Shown: positions 1 through 8,464 of the stretch, piece after piece
Numbering within the stretch: the first letter of the stretch is position 1
How the letters are laid out: the number at the start of each line of letters is the position of its first letter
Assembly (NCBI RefSeq): GCF_947499295.1
Contig: NZ_CANMNP010000001.1
Span: forward strand, 1-64,000
DNA length: 64,000 nucleotides
DNA from: an uncultured Roseibium sp.
GTDB taxonomy: Bacteria > Pseudomonadota > Alphaproteobacteria > Rhizobiales > Stappiaceae
Reading direction: 5' to 3'
Translations under genes and position numbers: made by a program
The notes under the pieces: model-generated
Told to the model about the DNA's origin: nothing
The model's database searches: none
The model's input: the letters and a program-made list of their open reading frames with translations, nothing else

Positions 1-249
1 CCGTTCCCACCGGAGTTGCCGTTGCTGTTGCCGCCGGAGTTTCCGTTCCCACCGGAGTTACCGTTGCTGTTGCCACCGGAGTTGCCGTTCCCACCGGAGT
101 TGCCGTTGCTGTTGCCGCCGGAGTTTCCGTTCCCACCGGAGTTACCGTTGCTGTTGCCACCAGAGTTGCCGTTCCCACCGGAGTTACCGTTCCCACCGGA
201 GTTGCCGTTGCTGTTGCCACCAGAGTTGCCGTTCCCACCGGAGTTGCCA
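1..249 (-). repeat. Asn/Ser/Gly tandem repeat tail of the FecR-domain protein
   Basis: Reading the minus strand, this stretch is built of 18-nt units coding NSGGNG and 24-nt units coding NSGGNSNG, alternating without interruption up to the window edge. It lies in the reading frame of the FecR-domain gene and forms its C-terminal low-complexity tail. The repeat count beyond the edge is unknown. Such short near-identical units are prone to slippage, so copy number may differ between strains (inference). Confidence 0.9.
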
Positions 250-1022
250 TTTGCCTCGCGTGCGGCTTCCTGATTTGCAGGTACGTTTTTTACAATGCGT
301 GTTTCAAATGCTGGTGCTCGCTTGGGCCCCGATTCAATTTGAGGTTTCGTTCTTCCACTTACGGAAAGACCCACACGTCTCGTTGGGTTGGTTTTTGCTG
401 ACTGACCTGATCCGACGTTGGCTTTTTCACCGGACGCAAAGTCATGAACATTGACCAGACCCCGCCCAACATTGACAGATGCGCTACTTTGGGAAACACG
501 AACGCTAAATTTCGTACCCTTAACAACGGCGGCCAAAAAAGGCGTCTCGACCTTGAAATGCCGGTACCAGCGGCGGCTCACATCCACGTCTATTCGACCA
601 CGGTCTTGGTAAACAACCGTCCGTTTGATCAGGAAACCCTTTGGCTCCAACTTCACCAATGATCCAGGCATGACGGTGATTTTCTCTCCCCCCCTTGCGA
701 TCAACACCCGTCCTTTTCCTGTCGTTACTTTCCAGCCCTTGCGAACAAGCATGCCTTTTTTGGCATTAAAAACATCACCATCATGCGTTTCGACCGTTAC
801 CTTTCCAACGACACGCTCAATCTGCCAATGCCAGTCTTGTGTCTGCTTATCTTGGCTTGCCGCACGCGCTGTTCCTGACCCAAAAAAAGCCAGACACAAG
901 ATCAGAATTGCTTGGGATAGGAACTCGATTGCTCTTGAATGTGGAGTTGCACAAATTTGGGCTTCTAATACAGCAGTGAATGATTCTCGCTGAGGCAGCT
1001 CTTCAAATTTTTCCGTCAACAT
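1..1022 (-). CDS. FecR-domain secreted protein, 3' end cut by window
   Basis: The frame is open from an ATG at 1022 to the window edge, giving at least 340 residues without a stop codon. A hydrophobic signal-like segment ends in an A-x-A site (about residues 35-55). It is preceded by an unusually long N-terminal region, so the true start is uncertain. Residues about 75-190 match the FecR beta-sandwich pattern: '[12 protein letters not shown]', a '[20 protein letters not shown]' stretch, and '[17 protein letters not shown]', which resembles the conserved 'T.....V.GT.F.V' core. After a Lys/Arg-rich linker the protein becomes [14 protein letters not shown] repeats. Stand-alone FecR proteins of this kind are periplasmic or surface proteins of unclear function. 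There is no sigma factor gene beside it here. Confidence 0.8.
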   Translation of the reverse strand, partial: MLTEKFEELPQRESFTAVLEAQICATPHSRAIEFLSQAILILCLAFFGSGTARAASQDKQTQDWHWQIERVVGKVTVETHDGDVFNAKKGMLVRKGWKVTTGKGRVLIARGGEKITVMPGSLVKLEPKGFLIKRTVVYQDRGRIDVDVSRRWYRHFKVETPFLAAVVKGTKFSVRVSQSSASVNVGRGLVNVHDFASGEKANVGSGQSAKTNPTRRVGLSVSGRTKPQIESGPKRAPAFETRIVKNVPANQEAAREANGNSGGNGNSGGNSNGNSGGNGNSGGNGNSGGNSNGNSGGNGNSGGNSNGNSGGNGNSGGNSNGNSGGNGNSGGNSNGNSGGN

Positions 1023-1231
1023 GGCTCGGTGCTCACACGTTCAAAGTGATATTGCGCGCCATCGTGTCATAAGAAAATTAATAGCATTTGAATGAAAACT
1101 GGTAATATTCTAAATACAAAAACACTATTCAATCATTCTTAAAATTCCATCACTCTCATTATATTTATATTTACCAAATATTTTTGAAAAAATAATATCA
1201 TACCCAACACGGAAATAAGTATAATTCACGT

Positions 1232-1945
1232 TTACTCCAAAATACACTTTTGAACTTCGCGAAAAATCTCTATGTGATCGATATTCATCTGTTCAATACC
1301 GAGGCGGACGGCCTGCTCGAATACGGATCGATCCTGACCCGCATAGAACATTTGGGTCGTAAGACCTGCTTCCCGCGCTTCCTCGACAGAGTCTGCGATC
1401 AGGCAATCTTCGTGAAACTCAAGAATGGATGCGCCCTGGGCAACAGCGCGCTCAACAGATCCGACGTGCCCAAAGAGAACCATGCGCCTGAGGTCCGGCA
1501 CCTTGGCACGAGCCTCAGCCAGGATCGATTGATCGAAGGAAAAGGTCCATGCGTGCTCAAGCATGCCGCGTGCAGCCAGCATGTCTCGCACTTCTGCAGG
1601 ATCACCTTCCTTGATTTCCACGTAAGTCCCAATGCGCCCCTTACAAGCATCAAGAAAAGCGTCCAATCGCGGAACCCGTTCTCCCGCGAATTCGGAACCG
1701 AACCAACTGCCTGCATCAAGCTGATCAATTTCGGCAGACGTCATTTCAGCAAAGCGGCCACTGCCGTTCGTCGTCCGGTCAACGGTCGCATCGTGCATCA
1801 CATAAAAAATACCATCGCTAGAGGGACGAACATCGAATTCGACAACGTCCGCTCCGAGATCGATGGCCTTTTCCAGAGACGCGAAAGTGTTCTCCGGAGC
1901 CACCAAACAAGCGCCTCTATGGGACACAATGACTGCTCGTTTCAT
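1232..1945 (-). CDS. Glycerophosphodiester phosphodiesterase
   Basis: This 237-residue protein has the GDPD TIM-barrel signature. The N-terminal 'SHRGA' gives catalytic His9 and Arg10, 'VEFDVRPSSDG' gives metal ligands Glu36 and Asp38, 'MHD' gives general acid/base His51, and 'YVEIKEG' gives Glu110. The family hydrolyses glycerophosphodiesters to glycerol-3-phosphate and an alcohol. No signal peptide is visible, so it is probably cytosolic, like UgpQ. The start has a good ribosome site (aggag, 8 nt before ATG). The length is normal for the short GDPD family. There are no transport genes beside it, so the substrate source is unclear. Confidence 0.88.
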   Translation of the reverse strand: MKRAVIVSHRGACLVAPENTFASLEKAIDLGADVVEFDVRPSSDGIFYVMHDATVDRTTNGSGRFAEMTSAEIDQLDAGSWFGSEFAGERVPRLDAFLDACKGRIGTYVEIKEGDPAEVRDMLAARGMLEHAWTFSFDQSILAEARAKVPDLRRMVLFGHVGSVERAVAQGASILEFHEDCLIADSVEEAREAGLTTQMFYAGQDRSVFEQAVRLGIEQMNIDHIEIFREVQKCILE

Positions 1946-2366
1946 GTCTAGTTCTCCTGCGCTCTCGGATCATGGATCTGGAACTTGCCGGTTATTGCCG
2001 CCGTCCGCTTGTGACGACCGTCAAAGAGGTGCCTGAATTCCTTGATGAATTGATGACAGATCAAGTCTTCTTTTGTTTTCAATAGCTAATCCACCAAATC
2101 TATTCTGGATTGCAACAACCTTTCTCTGCAATCAACTCCACAAGGAGCCCTCGATTCGAGCTGGCACGATTGTCAATCGTTCGCTTGCAAAAGGAAACAG
2201 CCAATCCCCTTTACCTCCGTGCATTGCTTCTGAGACCCAAGGGATAACGAATTGTTCATTCAGCTCGAACGGTCAGTCAAATTGCATGCAGCGCAGCAAT
2301 GACTATCTCAACCCCTAAGCGTTCACAGCCGAACGCTCAAGGAAACACCATTCAAGAGGTTTGAAC
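1946..2366. other. Intergenic region between divergent genes
   Basis: This 420-nt stretch separates the GDPD gene from the YceI cassette and must hold promoters for both. I found no convincing gene, RNA or terminator in it. The short open frames here lack a ribosome site and resemble no known protein. Confidence 0.5.
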
Positions 2367-2951
2367 ATGATCCGTTTTGCTGCGTCTGCGTTTGCTTTGT
2401 CCCTTCTGGCCGGCACCGCCGTCGCCGAGCCTGTCGCCTATGACTTTGATAAATCCCACGCGAACCTCACTTTCTCCTACGACCACCTCGGGTATTCCAC
2501 GACCGAAGGCCGTTTCGGGTCCTGGAATGGCGTTCTGTTGATCGACAAGGAAACGCCGGCAAATTCATCCATCGAATTCACCATCGATATTGCCAGCATG
2601 GACACGTTCTGGGCTGACCGCGATACACACCTGAAGAGTGCCGATTTCTTCGACGCAGAAAAATTTCCGGAAGCTACTTTCAAAAGCACCAACGTCGAGC
2701 AGACCGGCGAAAAACAACTGGCCGTCACAGGTGATCTGACCGTCCGAGGCATCACGAAACCAGTCACGCTGACTGTTGACGTAACTTCGATCGGGGAACA
2801 TCCAATGGCAAAGAAAGCAGCGGCCGGTTTTGCCGTCTCGACGGTTGTCAAGCGCTCCGACTTTGGCATGGACAAGTTCGTGCCTTATGTGGGTGATGAC
2901 ATCACGGTGACGTTCCACGCTGAAGTGCTTAAGGCCGAAGCAACGAACTAA
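2367..2951 (+). CDS. YceI family periplasmic protein (first copy)
   Basis: The 194-residue protein starts with a clear signal peptide (cleavage near AVA-EP). The YceI lipocalin-like barrel follows: 'YDFDKSHANLTFSYDHLGYS', 'FTIDIASMDT...RDTHLKSADFFDAEKFPEATFKS', 'TGDLTVRGITKPVTL'. YceI proteins bind long isoprenoids such as polyprenyl or ubiquinone chains. ATG 2367 is preferred over an in-frame TTG 6 nt earlier because 'aagagg' sits 7 nt upstream of the ATG. It is the first gene of a three-gene set (YceI, cytochrome b561, YceI) and probably acts with the cytochrome at the inner membrane. Confidence 0.9.
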   Translation: MIRFAASAFALSLLAGTAVAEPVAYDFDKSHANLTFSYDHLGYSTTEGRFGSWNGVLLIDKETPANSSIEFTIDIASMDTFWADRDTHLKSADFFDAEKFPEATFKSTNVEQTGEKQLAVTGDLTVRGITKPVTLTVDVTSIGEHPMAKKAAAGFAVSTVVKRSDFGMDKFVPYVGDDITVTFHAEVLKAEATN

Positions 2952-3004
2952 TATCCCTCGGCTGAGACTGGTAAATGCCGGTCTCAGCTTCACTGGAGCC
3001 ACTC

Positions 3005-3595
3005 ATGCTGCGCAATTCCTCCACCGGGTACGGTCTCATTGCCATCTTCTTTCACTGGACAATGGCGCTCCTGATCCTGGGCATGCTCGCATTCGGCCTT
3101 TACCTGGATGGATTGCCGCAAACCGAGCAGTCGACGTTTCAGCTCTACCAGTTGCACAAGTCCATAGGGTTCGTTGTATTGGCTCTCGCTGCAATGCGGC
3201 TTGTGTGGCGGTTGTTCAATCCCACTCCGAAATTGCCAGAGGGAATGCACCCGCTTGAAAAAGTCGCGGCAAACCTTGGCCATGTCGGGCTCTACGTACT
3301 CATCTTTGCCATGCCGATCACGGGCTGGTTCATGGTGTCGGCGTCGCCCTGGAACATTCCGACAATCGCCTTCAACGTCCTGCCAATTCCGCATCTACCG
3401 GTTCCTGCCGCGCTTGGCAGTCAGGAGGACGCTGAAACCTTCTTCAAGGTACTGCACGAATATGGAGCTTTCCTGCTGATTGCATTGATTGTCGTCCATG
3501 TCGCAGCAGCATTGAAACACCATTTCATCGCCAGAGACGACACGTTGAAAAGGATGGTTTCGACAGCCTCCGCGAATTCAGAGAAACAGCTTTAG
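3005..3595 (+). CDS. Cytochrome b561 family protein
   Basis: A 196-residue integral membrane protein with four hydrophobic segments and conserved His residues: 'FHWTMA' near the N-terminus, 'LHKSIGFVV', 'GHVGLY', and 'VVHVAAALKHH' near the end. This is the CybB/YodB-type di-heme b561 pattern, in which the hemes take part in quinol-linked electron transfer. ATG 3005 is chosen over an earlier in-frame ATG at 2975 because 'ctggag' lies just upstream and it gives the typical short N-terminus. It sits between two YceI genes, 53 nt after the first and 11 nt before the second, so one transcript is likely. Confidence 0.9.
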   Translation: MLRNSSTGYGLIAIFFHWTMALLILGMLAFGLYLDGLPQTEQSTFQLYQLHKSIGFVVLALAAMRLVWRLFNPTPKLPEGMHPLEKVAANLGHVGLYVLIFAMPITGWFMVSASPWNIPTIAFNVLPIPHLPVPAALGSQEDAETFFKVLHEYGAFLLIALIVVHVAAALKHHFIARDDTLKRMVSTASANSEKQL

Positions 3596-3606
3596 GACTT
3601 ATCTTT

Positions 3607-4164
3607 ATGCAACTGAAAAATATGATTTTGTCACTTGGTGCTGTTGTTTCGCTTGGCCTTGTTTCACCCGGTCTTGCTGACACTTGGACGGTCGATCAGG
3701 AAAATAGCAAACTGGGATTTGAAGTCCAACAGGGAAGCGGCAAATTGACCGGCCTCTTTGGCATCTGGAAAGCCAGTATTGATTTCGACCCCGCAGCACC
3801 GGAAGCCGCTAAAATTTCGGCAGAGATCAATCCGGCCACTGCAACCACCGGCAATGCCCAGTTCGACGGCACCCTGCCCAACCAGGACTGGTTTGACGTA
3901 AGCGCCTTTCCGGCAGCGACATTCCAGTCGACTGCGGTGACGCTTGTCGAGGGCAATAGCTACCGGGCTGACGGGACCTTGACGATCAAAGATATGGAAC
4001 ACCCCGTTGAACTGGATTTCACGCTTGAGATCAATGGAGACACTGCCAGGGCAACAGGGACAGCGACAGTCAATCGACTTTCCTACGCGCTTGGTGCTGG
4101 GGTTGGAACCGACACCGTTGGCGACATTGTATCCGTTACGCTTGATCTGACTGCAGCCCGGTAG
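3607..4164 (+). CDS. YceI family periplasmic protein (second copy)
   Basis: The 185-residue protein has a signal peptide (cleavage near GLA-DT) and a second, clearly diverged YceI domain: 'TWTVDQENSKLGFEVQQ', 'FDGTLPNQDWFDVSAFPAATFQST', 'YRADGTLTIKDMEHPVELDF'. It starts 11 nt after the b561 stop codon and ends just before a strong hairpin terminator, closing the cassette. The two YceI copies differ enough that they may bind different lipids or work as a pair (inference). A lipid or quinone-binding role is family knowledge. The actual ligand cannot be told from sequence. Confidence 0.9.
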   Translation: MQLKNMILSLGAVVSLGLVSPGLADTWTVDQENSKLGFEVQQGSGKLTGLFGIWKASIDFDPAAPEAAKISAEINPATATTGNAQFDGTLPNQDWFDVSAFPAATFQSTAVTLVEGNSYRADGTLTIKDMEHPVELDFTLEINGDTARATGTATVNRLSYALGAGVGTDTVGDIVSVTLDLTAAR

Positions 4165-4195
4165 GGCACGAAACCGAAACTTCAGACGAATTGGG

Positions 4196-4228
4196 AAGGC
4201 CGCAGCACTTGGCGTGCGCGGCCTTTTT
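4196..4228 (+). terminator. Rho-independent terminator of the YceI/b561 cassette
   Basis: An 8-bp stem (aaggccgc / gcggcctt) with a 14-nt loop is followed directly by a T run. It lies 32 nt after the stop of the second YceI gene and ends the three-gene transcript before the fumarase gene. Confidence 0.8.
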
Positions 4229-4308
4229 GCCGTAAGACAGGGCGACTTTAGTTCCAGCGCTTCCGGTTGAGCAAGACCGCAGTAGCAGCCAGATCAGGAA
4301 ACCGTCCT

Positions 4309-5946
4309 ATGAACGCTCCCGTCACCCCTCCCGACTACCAGCACAGCGCACTTTTCCCTCAAGGAGAAGACAAGACCCCCTATCGCAAGCTCACTTCGGA
4401 CCATGTCAAGACAGCAGAATTCAATGGCGAAGAGGTTCTGGTTGTCGAGGCGGAAGGGATGAGGCTGCTGGCTGAAGAGGCATTCAAGGATATCAACCAC
4501 TATCTGCGTCCAGGTCACCTGGAACAACTGCGTAGAATATTGGACGACCCTGAAGCAACTGAGAACGACAAGTTCGTTGCGTTCGACCTATTGAAAAATG
4601 CCAACATTTCCTCCCACGGCGTCCTGCCCATGTGCCAGGACACAGGCACTGCCATAGTGATGGGCAAGAAGGGCAGACGCGTTTGGACGAACGGATCCGA
4701 CGAATCCGCGCTCGGCGAAGGCGCCCGCGACGCCTATTACAAGAAAAACCTGCGTTATTCGCAGTTGGCGCCGATCTCTATGTTCGAGGAAAAAAATACC
4801 AAGAACAACATGCCGGCGCAGATCGAGCTCTATGCCGATGGCGAAGATGCGTACAAATTCCTGTTCATGGCAAAGGGCGGTGGCTCAGCCAACAAGACCT
4901 TCCTTTTTCAAGGCACTCCGTCTCTTTTGACCCACGACCGCATGATCGAATTCCTGAAGGAAAAGATCCTGACGCTCGGCACGGCGGCCTGCCCTCCCTA
5001 TCACCTTGCAATTGTCATCGGTGGCACGTCGGCAGAGATGAACCTCAAGACGGCCAAATATGCATCCGCGCGGTATCTGGACGGCTTGCCAACACAGGGC
5101 TCTGATCTCGGTCACGCCTTCCGCGACCTCGAAATGGAAGACGAAATCCACAAACTGACCCAGGCCACCGGTGTCGGCGCTCAGTTCGGCGGAAAATACT
5201 TCTGCCATGATGTGCGTGTTATCCGGCTGCCCAGGCACGGAGCCTCATTGCCGATCGGCCTCGCCGTTTCCTGTTCGGCGGACCGGCAGGCTGTCGGAAA
5301 AATCACCAAGGATGGTATTTTTCTGGAGCAGCTTGAGATGCATCCTGAAAAATATTTGCCTGAAGTCACGGATGACAACTTGTCGGATCACGTGGTCAAG
5401 ATCGATCTGACTCGGCCAATGTCCGAAATTCTTGGTGAACTCTCCAGGCATCCGATTAAAACCCGGCTGTCCCTTTCAGGGCCGCTGATCGTTGCGCGTG
5501 ACCTGGCACATTCCAAGCTGCGCGATTGCCTGGAAAGCGGCGAACCGTTGCCGGACTATTTCAAGAACCACCCGATCTATTATGCAGGTCCTGCCAAAAC
5601 GCCGGAAGGCATGCCGTCGGGCTCCTTTGGCCCAACAACCGCGGGACGGATGGATGCCTATGTCGATCAATTCCAGGCGGCAGGCGGTTCTATGGTTATG
5701 CTGGCAAAAGGCAATCGCTCGGCTCAGGTTCGCCGGGCCTGCCAAGCCCATGGAGGGTTCTATCTCGGTTCAATTGGAGGACCGGCTGCTCGACTGGCGC
5801 AGGATTGCATCAAAAAAGTTGAGGTCGTCGAATTCGAAGAGCTCGGAATGGAAGCTGTCTGGAAGATTGAAGTCGAGGACTTCCCTGCCTTCATCGTGGT
5901 CGATGACAAGGGCAACGACTTCTTCAAGGAGCTCAACCTGAGTTGA
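4309..5946 (+). CDS. Fumarate hydratase, class I (FumA-type, [4Fe-4S])
   Basis: The 545-residue protein is a full-length class I fumarase, which interconverts fumarate and malate in the TCA cycle. The three cluster-binding cysteines are present: Cys109 in 'MCQDTGT', Cys228 in 'AACPPYH' and Cys322 in 'VSCSADR'. Their spacing is the same as in the Leishmania enzyme as I recall it. Both the N-terminal Fum_A and C-terminal Fum_B parts are intact. ATG 4309 has 'caggaa' about 9 nt upstream. A TTG 42 nt earlier could extend it, but with poorer support. The gene stands alone after a terminator. Class I enzymes are oxygen sensitive, and many alphaproteobacteria use them as the housekeeping fumarase. 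Confidence 0.95.
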   Translation: MNAPVTPPDYQHSALFPQGEDKTPYRKLTSDHVKTAEFNGEEVLVVEAEGMRLLAEEAFKDINHYLRPGHLEQLRRILDDPEATENDKFVAFDLLKNANISSHGVLPMCQDTGTAIVMGKKGRRVWTNGSDESALGEGARDAYYKKNLRYSQLAPISMFEEKNTKNNMPAQIELYADGEDAYKFLFMAKGGGSANKTFLFQGTPSLLTHDRMIEFLKEKILTLGTAACPPYHLAIVIGGTSAEMNLKTAKYASARYLDGLPTQGSDLGHAFRDLEMEDEIHKLTQATGVGAQFGGKYFCHDVRVIRLPRHGASLPIGLAVSCSADRQAVGKITKDGIFLEQLEMHPEKYLPEVTDDNLSDHVVKIDLTRPMSEILGELSRHPIKTRLSLSGPLIVARDLAHSKLRDCLESGEPLPDYFKNHPIYYAGPAKTPEGMPSGSFGPTTAGRMDAYVDQFQAAGGSMVMLAKGNRSAQVRRACQAHGGFYLGSIGGPAARLAQDCIKKVEVVEFEELGMEAVWKIEVEDFPAFIVVDDKGNDFFKELNLS

Positions 5947-6412
5947 CGATTGGCGCTGGGGCAGCAATCGCTGCCCTGCAGCCAGCTTCCGACCACGACT
6001 TCACACGCAGAGCAGTCGAACCTTGGCCGCTCAGTGGCGTCATCCGGCACCGGGCAAGGCTACTCAAAAGTGGGTGAAGATCGAATCGACCTGAAAATTC
6101 GGGGCAGCGAAACAGGCATTCGACTCTTGTTCGTCAATCGACTTAATTAAAAATCACCGGCGTCTTGTTCTTGAAAAGACACAATAAACAACCTTGACGC
6201 GATTTTTGAACCGTGACACACCGCCAAATCCGGAAGACGAGTTGCAATTTCAGCACAATTGATCACGGCAAGGGCACCTCACATCAACGTGAGATTCCAT
6301 TTTCGCCCTTTTTAGGTCATGATTGTTAATAGTGCGGCAAGGACCTTTTCCTAACGTAACCTTCGACATGAAGCGCTCCTAAGGTGGAGCGAGCGCTGAT
6401 GGGGGAATTAGA
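5947..6412. other. Intergenic region before the L,D-transpeptidase gene
   Basis: These 466 nt contain no gene I can support. The last 200 nt are AT-richer and presumably hold the transpeptidase promoter. No clear terminator follows the fumarase gene. Confidence 0.5.
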
Positions 6413-7006
6413 ATGAACAGATTTTACTTCGTTATGGTGGCGCTTATGGCGGGGGTCTTTGCACTCACCGCACAGGCCGCACCGCGTTTTGGATACTTCG
6501 ATCACAGCACAAACACCTGGGTGACACCGAAATATCATCCCGGTGGCAAATCGCCTGTGAAGCGCAAGCGTGTTAGCTACGACGGTCCCTATTCGCCAGG
6601 TACCATTGTCATCGATACGTCCGAGCGTCGTCTCTATCACGTTCTGCCAAATGGCAAGGCGATGAAATACGGCGTTGGTGTCGGCAAAGATGGTTTCCAG
6701 TGGGCGGGCACACACCGCGTCACCCGTAAGGCAGAGTGGCCGAGCTGGACACCGCCTGCACAGATGCGTGCACGCGAGCGCCGTAAAGGCCGCATCCTGC
6801 CGACTTACATGCCGGGCGGCCCGAACAATCCGATGGGTGCACGCGCGCTCTACATTGGCTCTACGCTTTATCGCATCCACGGTACGACTGAGCCATGGAC
6901 GATCGGATCAGCAGTATCCTCCGGCTGCATTCGGCTTGCCAATGAAGACGTCATTCACCTCTACAAAAATGTACAGGTTGGTGCCAAGATTATCGTCAAG
7001 CGCTGA
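6413..7006 (+). CDS. L,D-transpeptidase (YkuD/ErfK family)
   Basis: A 197-residue secreted protein with a signal peptide (cleavage near AQA-AP) and one YkuD domain. The catalytic motif runs from His156 (HGTTEPW) to Cys172 in 'SSGCIRL'. These enzymes form 3-3 cross-links in peptidoglycan, or attach proteins to it, using the active-site cysteine in the periplasm. The domain starts at about residue 60 with 'PGTIVIDTSERRLYHVLPNG'. A short basic linker precedes it and there is no LysM or PG-binding domain. It is a single-gene unit with its own terminator. Alphaproteobacterial genomes usually carry many paralogs, so the specific role cannot be assigned. Confidence 0.93.
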   Translation: MNRFYFVMVALMAGVFALTAQAAPRFGYFDHSTNTWVTPKYHPGGKSPVKRKRVSYDGPYSPGTIVIDTSERRLYHVLPNGKAMKYGVGVGKDGFQWAGTHRVTRKAEWPSWTPPAQMRARERRKGRILPTYMPGGPNNPMGARALYIGSTLYRIHGTTEPWTIGSAVSSGCIRLANEDVIHLYKNVQVGAKIIVKR

Positions 7007-7026
7007 CCGTTTAGACGATACGTTTG

Positions 7027-7057
7027 AAAAGCCGGGCCGACGTGCCCGGCTTTTTTT
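7027..7057 (+). terminator. Rho-independent terminator of the L,D-transpeptidase gene
   Basis: A GC-rich stem (aaaagccgggc / gcccggcttt) with a short loop is followed by a seven-T run, 20 nt past the stop codon. The mirror of the stem could also serve the convergent gene on the minus strand. Confidence 0.88.
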
Positions 7058-7106
7058 GATTTCACCATCGGATAGCGAGCCAAATAGAACCCGTTCGGCT
7101 GCTAGT

Positions 7107-7838
7107 TTACCGGACTGGTCTTTCACTGACAGACTGCGCCTGCAACACGCCCTCATGCAGGAAAAACCCCACATCGAACAGACCCAAGTCGAGCGGATTG
7201 GTTTTTCGCATGTCCCGAAAGTTAGGCACAGACCGTTCTTCAGGGTTAAACGAGCGATGAATTTGCGACAGAAAGACAATGCTCATTTGCTTGTCTGATG
7301 CAAATTGCTTCAATTGCCGGACTTGTTCGCCTATCGGTGGATCGCTGCGATGCTGATCCATAACCTGCAGAAAATCGATGACCACCACAGCCCCGGCAGC
7401 GGCGTTCGAATACTGTTTGACGACATAACTTGCGGCAATGCGGTCCGACAAATGAAGCTTCAGTTGCTCATCCGTTTTTGAGGTTTCAATTTCACAGCCC
7501 GGCACTTTGTTCCGGACGTCGCGAAGCGAAAACTCGGAAGAAACAAAACCTGCAGATCGACCGCTTGATGCCGCCTCTTTTAAGATCTCCAGGCCAAGCA
7601 CTGTCTTCCCGTGACCCGGGCGCGCCGACAGGGTCACAAGTGCGCCAGGTTTCAAAGTGGAGAGTATTCTTGCGGCCGGCCGGTCGTATGAGCGCTCAAT
7701 CTTGGCAAGCTGGCTCCAGGACCTGTACCCCATTGTGGTCGCGATCTCATCGAGCGCTTTGTGAAGAGGTATTCCCGACTCGCGCGACAGCACTCTAGCT
7801 TGTCGCTTCAGTCGATAGATGGGTGCTTTAAGTCTCAT
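7107..7838 (-). CDS. DnaB-like RecA-fold ATPase without helicase N-domain
   Basis: A 243-residue protein with a Walker A motif 'ARPGHGKT' (about residues 72-79) and a Walker B-like 'VVVIDFLQVM' ending in Asp155. It also has the DnaB-type 'LSQIHRS' stretch and 'PNFRDMRKTNPLDLGLFDVGF'. This matches the C-terminal ATPase of replicative DnaB helicases, but the DnaB N-terminal and linker domains are absent. A basic helical segment of about 50 residues replaces them. ATG 7838 is preferred because 'gagagg' lies 6 nt upstream. A longer form from 7862 is possible. The gene is monocistronic and convergent with the transpeptidase gene. Whether it unwinds DNA or is only a DNA-associated ATPase is not clear. 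Confidence 0.75.
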   Translation of the reverse strand: MRLKAPIYRLKRQARVLSRESGIPLHKALDEIATTMGYRSWSQLAKIERSYDRPAARILSTLKPGALVTLSARPGHGKTVLGLEILKEAASSGRSAGFVSSEFSLRDVRNKVPGCEIETSKTDEQLKLHLSDRIAASYVVKQYSNAAAGAVVVIDFLQVMDQHRSDPPIGEQVRQLKQFASDKQMSIVFLSQIHRSFNPEERSVPNFRDMRKTNPLDLGLFDVGFFLHEGVLQAQSVSERPVR

Positions 7839-8028
7839 ATGCGACCTCTCGGCAACGTGCAAAAGCCGCAGTCCCTCCTTGTGCGCGCACGTGACAAGCG
7901 GTTCAAGACCATTCAGCCCTGCAGGTCAGCTGCTGCTCCGTTCGGAGGGGGATGGCGCGGGCAGCACCGTCTTTTGGATACCAGATTCGCACCCTCGCTG
8001 CCTAGAGGGTCAGAATGATCTTGAAGGC

Positions 8029-8397
8029 TTATCGATCCCGTCCGAGCCCTTTGTCCTCCAGTTCCTTCAAATAGCCGGCCCAATGAACATCGCGTCGTGT
8101 TCCAAGGTCCATGAAATAGGTCCAGGTGTAGATACCGGAACTGTGCATGTCGTCGAAATGAATGCGGACGGCATAGTTGCCAACCGGCTCGATTTTGATG
8201 ATTTCAACGTTTCGTTTGCCTGGAACCGTTTGCTTCTGCGAGGGGGTGTGTCCTTTCACCTCAGCCGAGGGGGAACAAACCCGAAGATACTCGGCGGACA
8301 ATTCGTGCCGATCGCCGGTATTGAAGGCAACTGTCAGCACTTTTCTGTCCTTGGAAACGCGCAGTTCCGTCGGCCAGGGAGCAGTGTCATCGGTCAT
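8029..8397 (-). CDS. DUF971 domain protein
   Basis: This 122-residue protein matches the DUF971 family, which is also the N-terminal domain of gamma-butyrobetaine hydroxylase-like proteins. Evidence includes the N-terminal 'WPTELRVSKDRKVLTVAFNTGDRHELSAEYLRV' pattern and the C-terminal 'VGNYAVRIHFDDMHSSGIYTWTYF' pattern. Members are stand-alone cytosolic proteins often linked to iron-sulfur or Mrp-type genes. The function is not established. It follows the photolyase gene on the same strand with a 67-nt gap, so co-transcription is possible. Confidence 0.85.
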   Translation of the reverse strand: MTDDTAPWPTELRVSKDRKVLTVAFNTGDRHELSAEYLRVCSPSAEVKGHTPSQKQTVPGKRNVEIIKIEPVGNYAVRIHFDDMHSSGIYTWTYFMDLGTRRDVHWAGYLKELEDKGLGRDR

Positions 8398-8464
8398 GGT
8401 CGGATCCTTGATCGGAAATCATTTCAGCAGGTTGAGGCGGACGATAGCGCCCAGGCCTCTACCG

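Noticed and set aside
16-273. Plus-strand frame of Pro/Leu/Glu repeats
   Set aside because: It is the antisense image of the Asn/Ser/Gly repeat, which continues a FecR-domain protein with signal segment on the minus strand.
1250-1951. 233-codon plus-strand frame
   Set aside because: Antisense to the GDPD gene, which has full catalytic motifs. The plus frame resembles nothing.
2073-2318. 81-codon frame upstream of the YceI gene
   Set aside because: No ribosome site and no recognisable product; the region is likely promoter.
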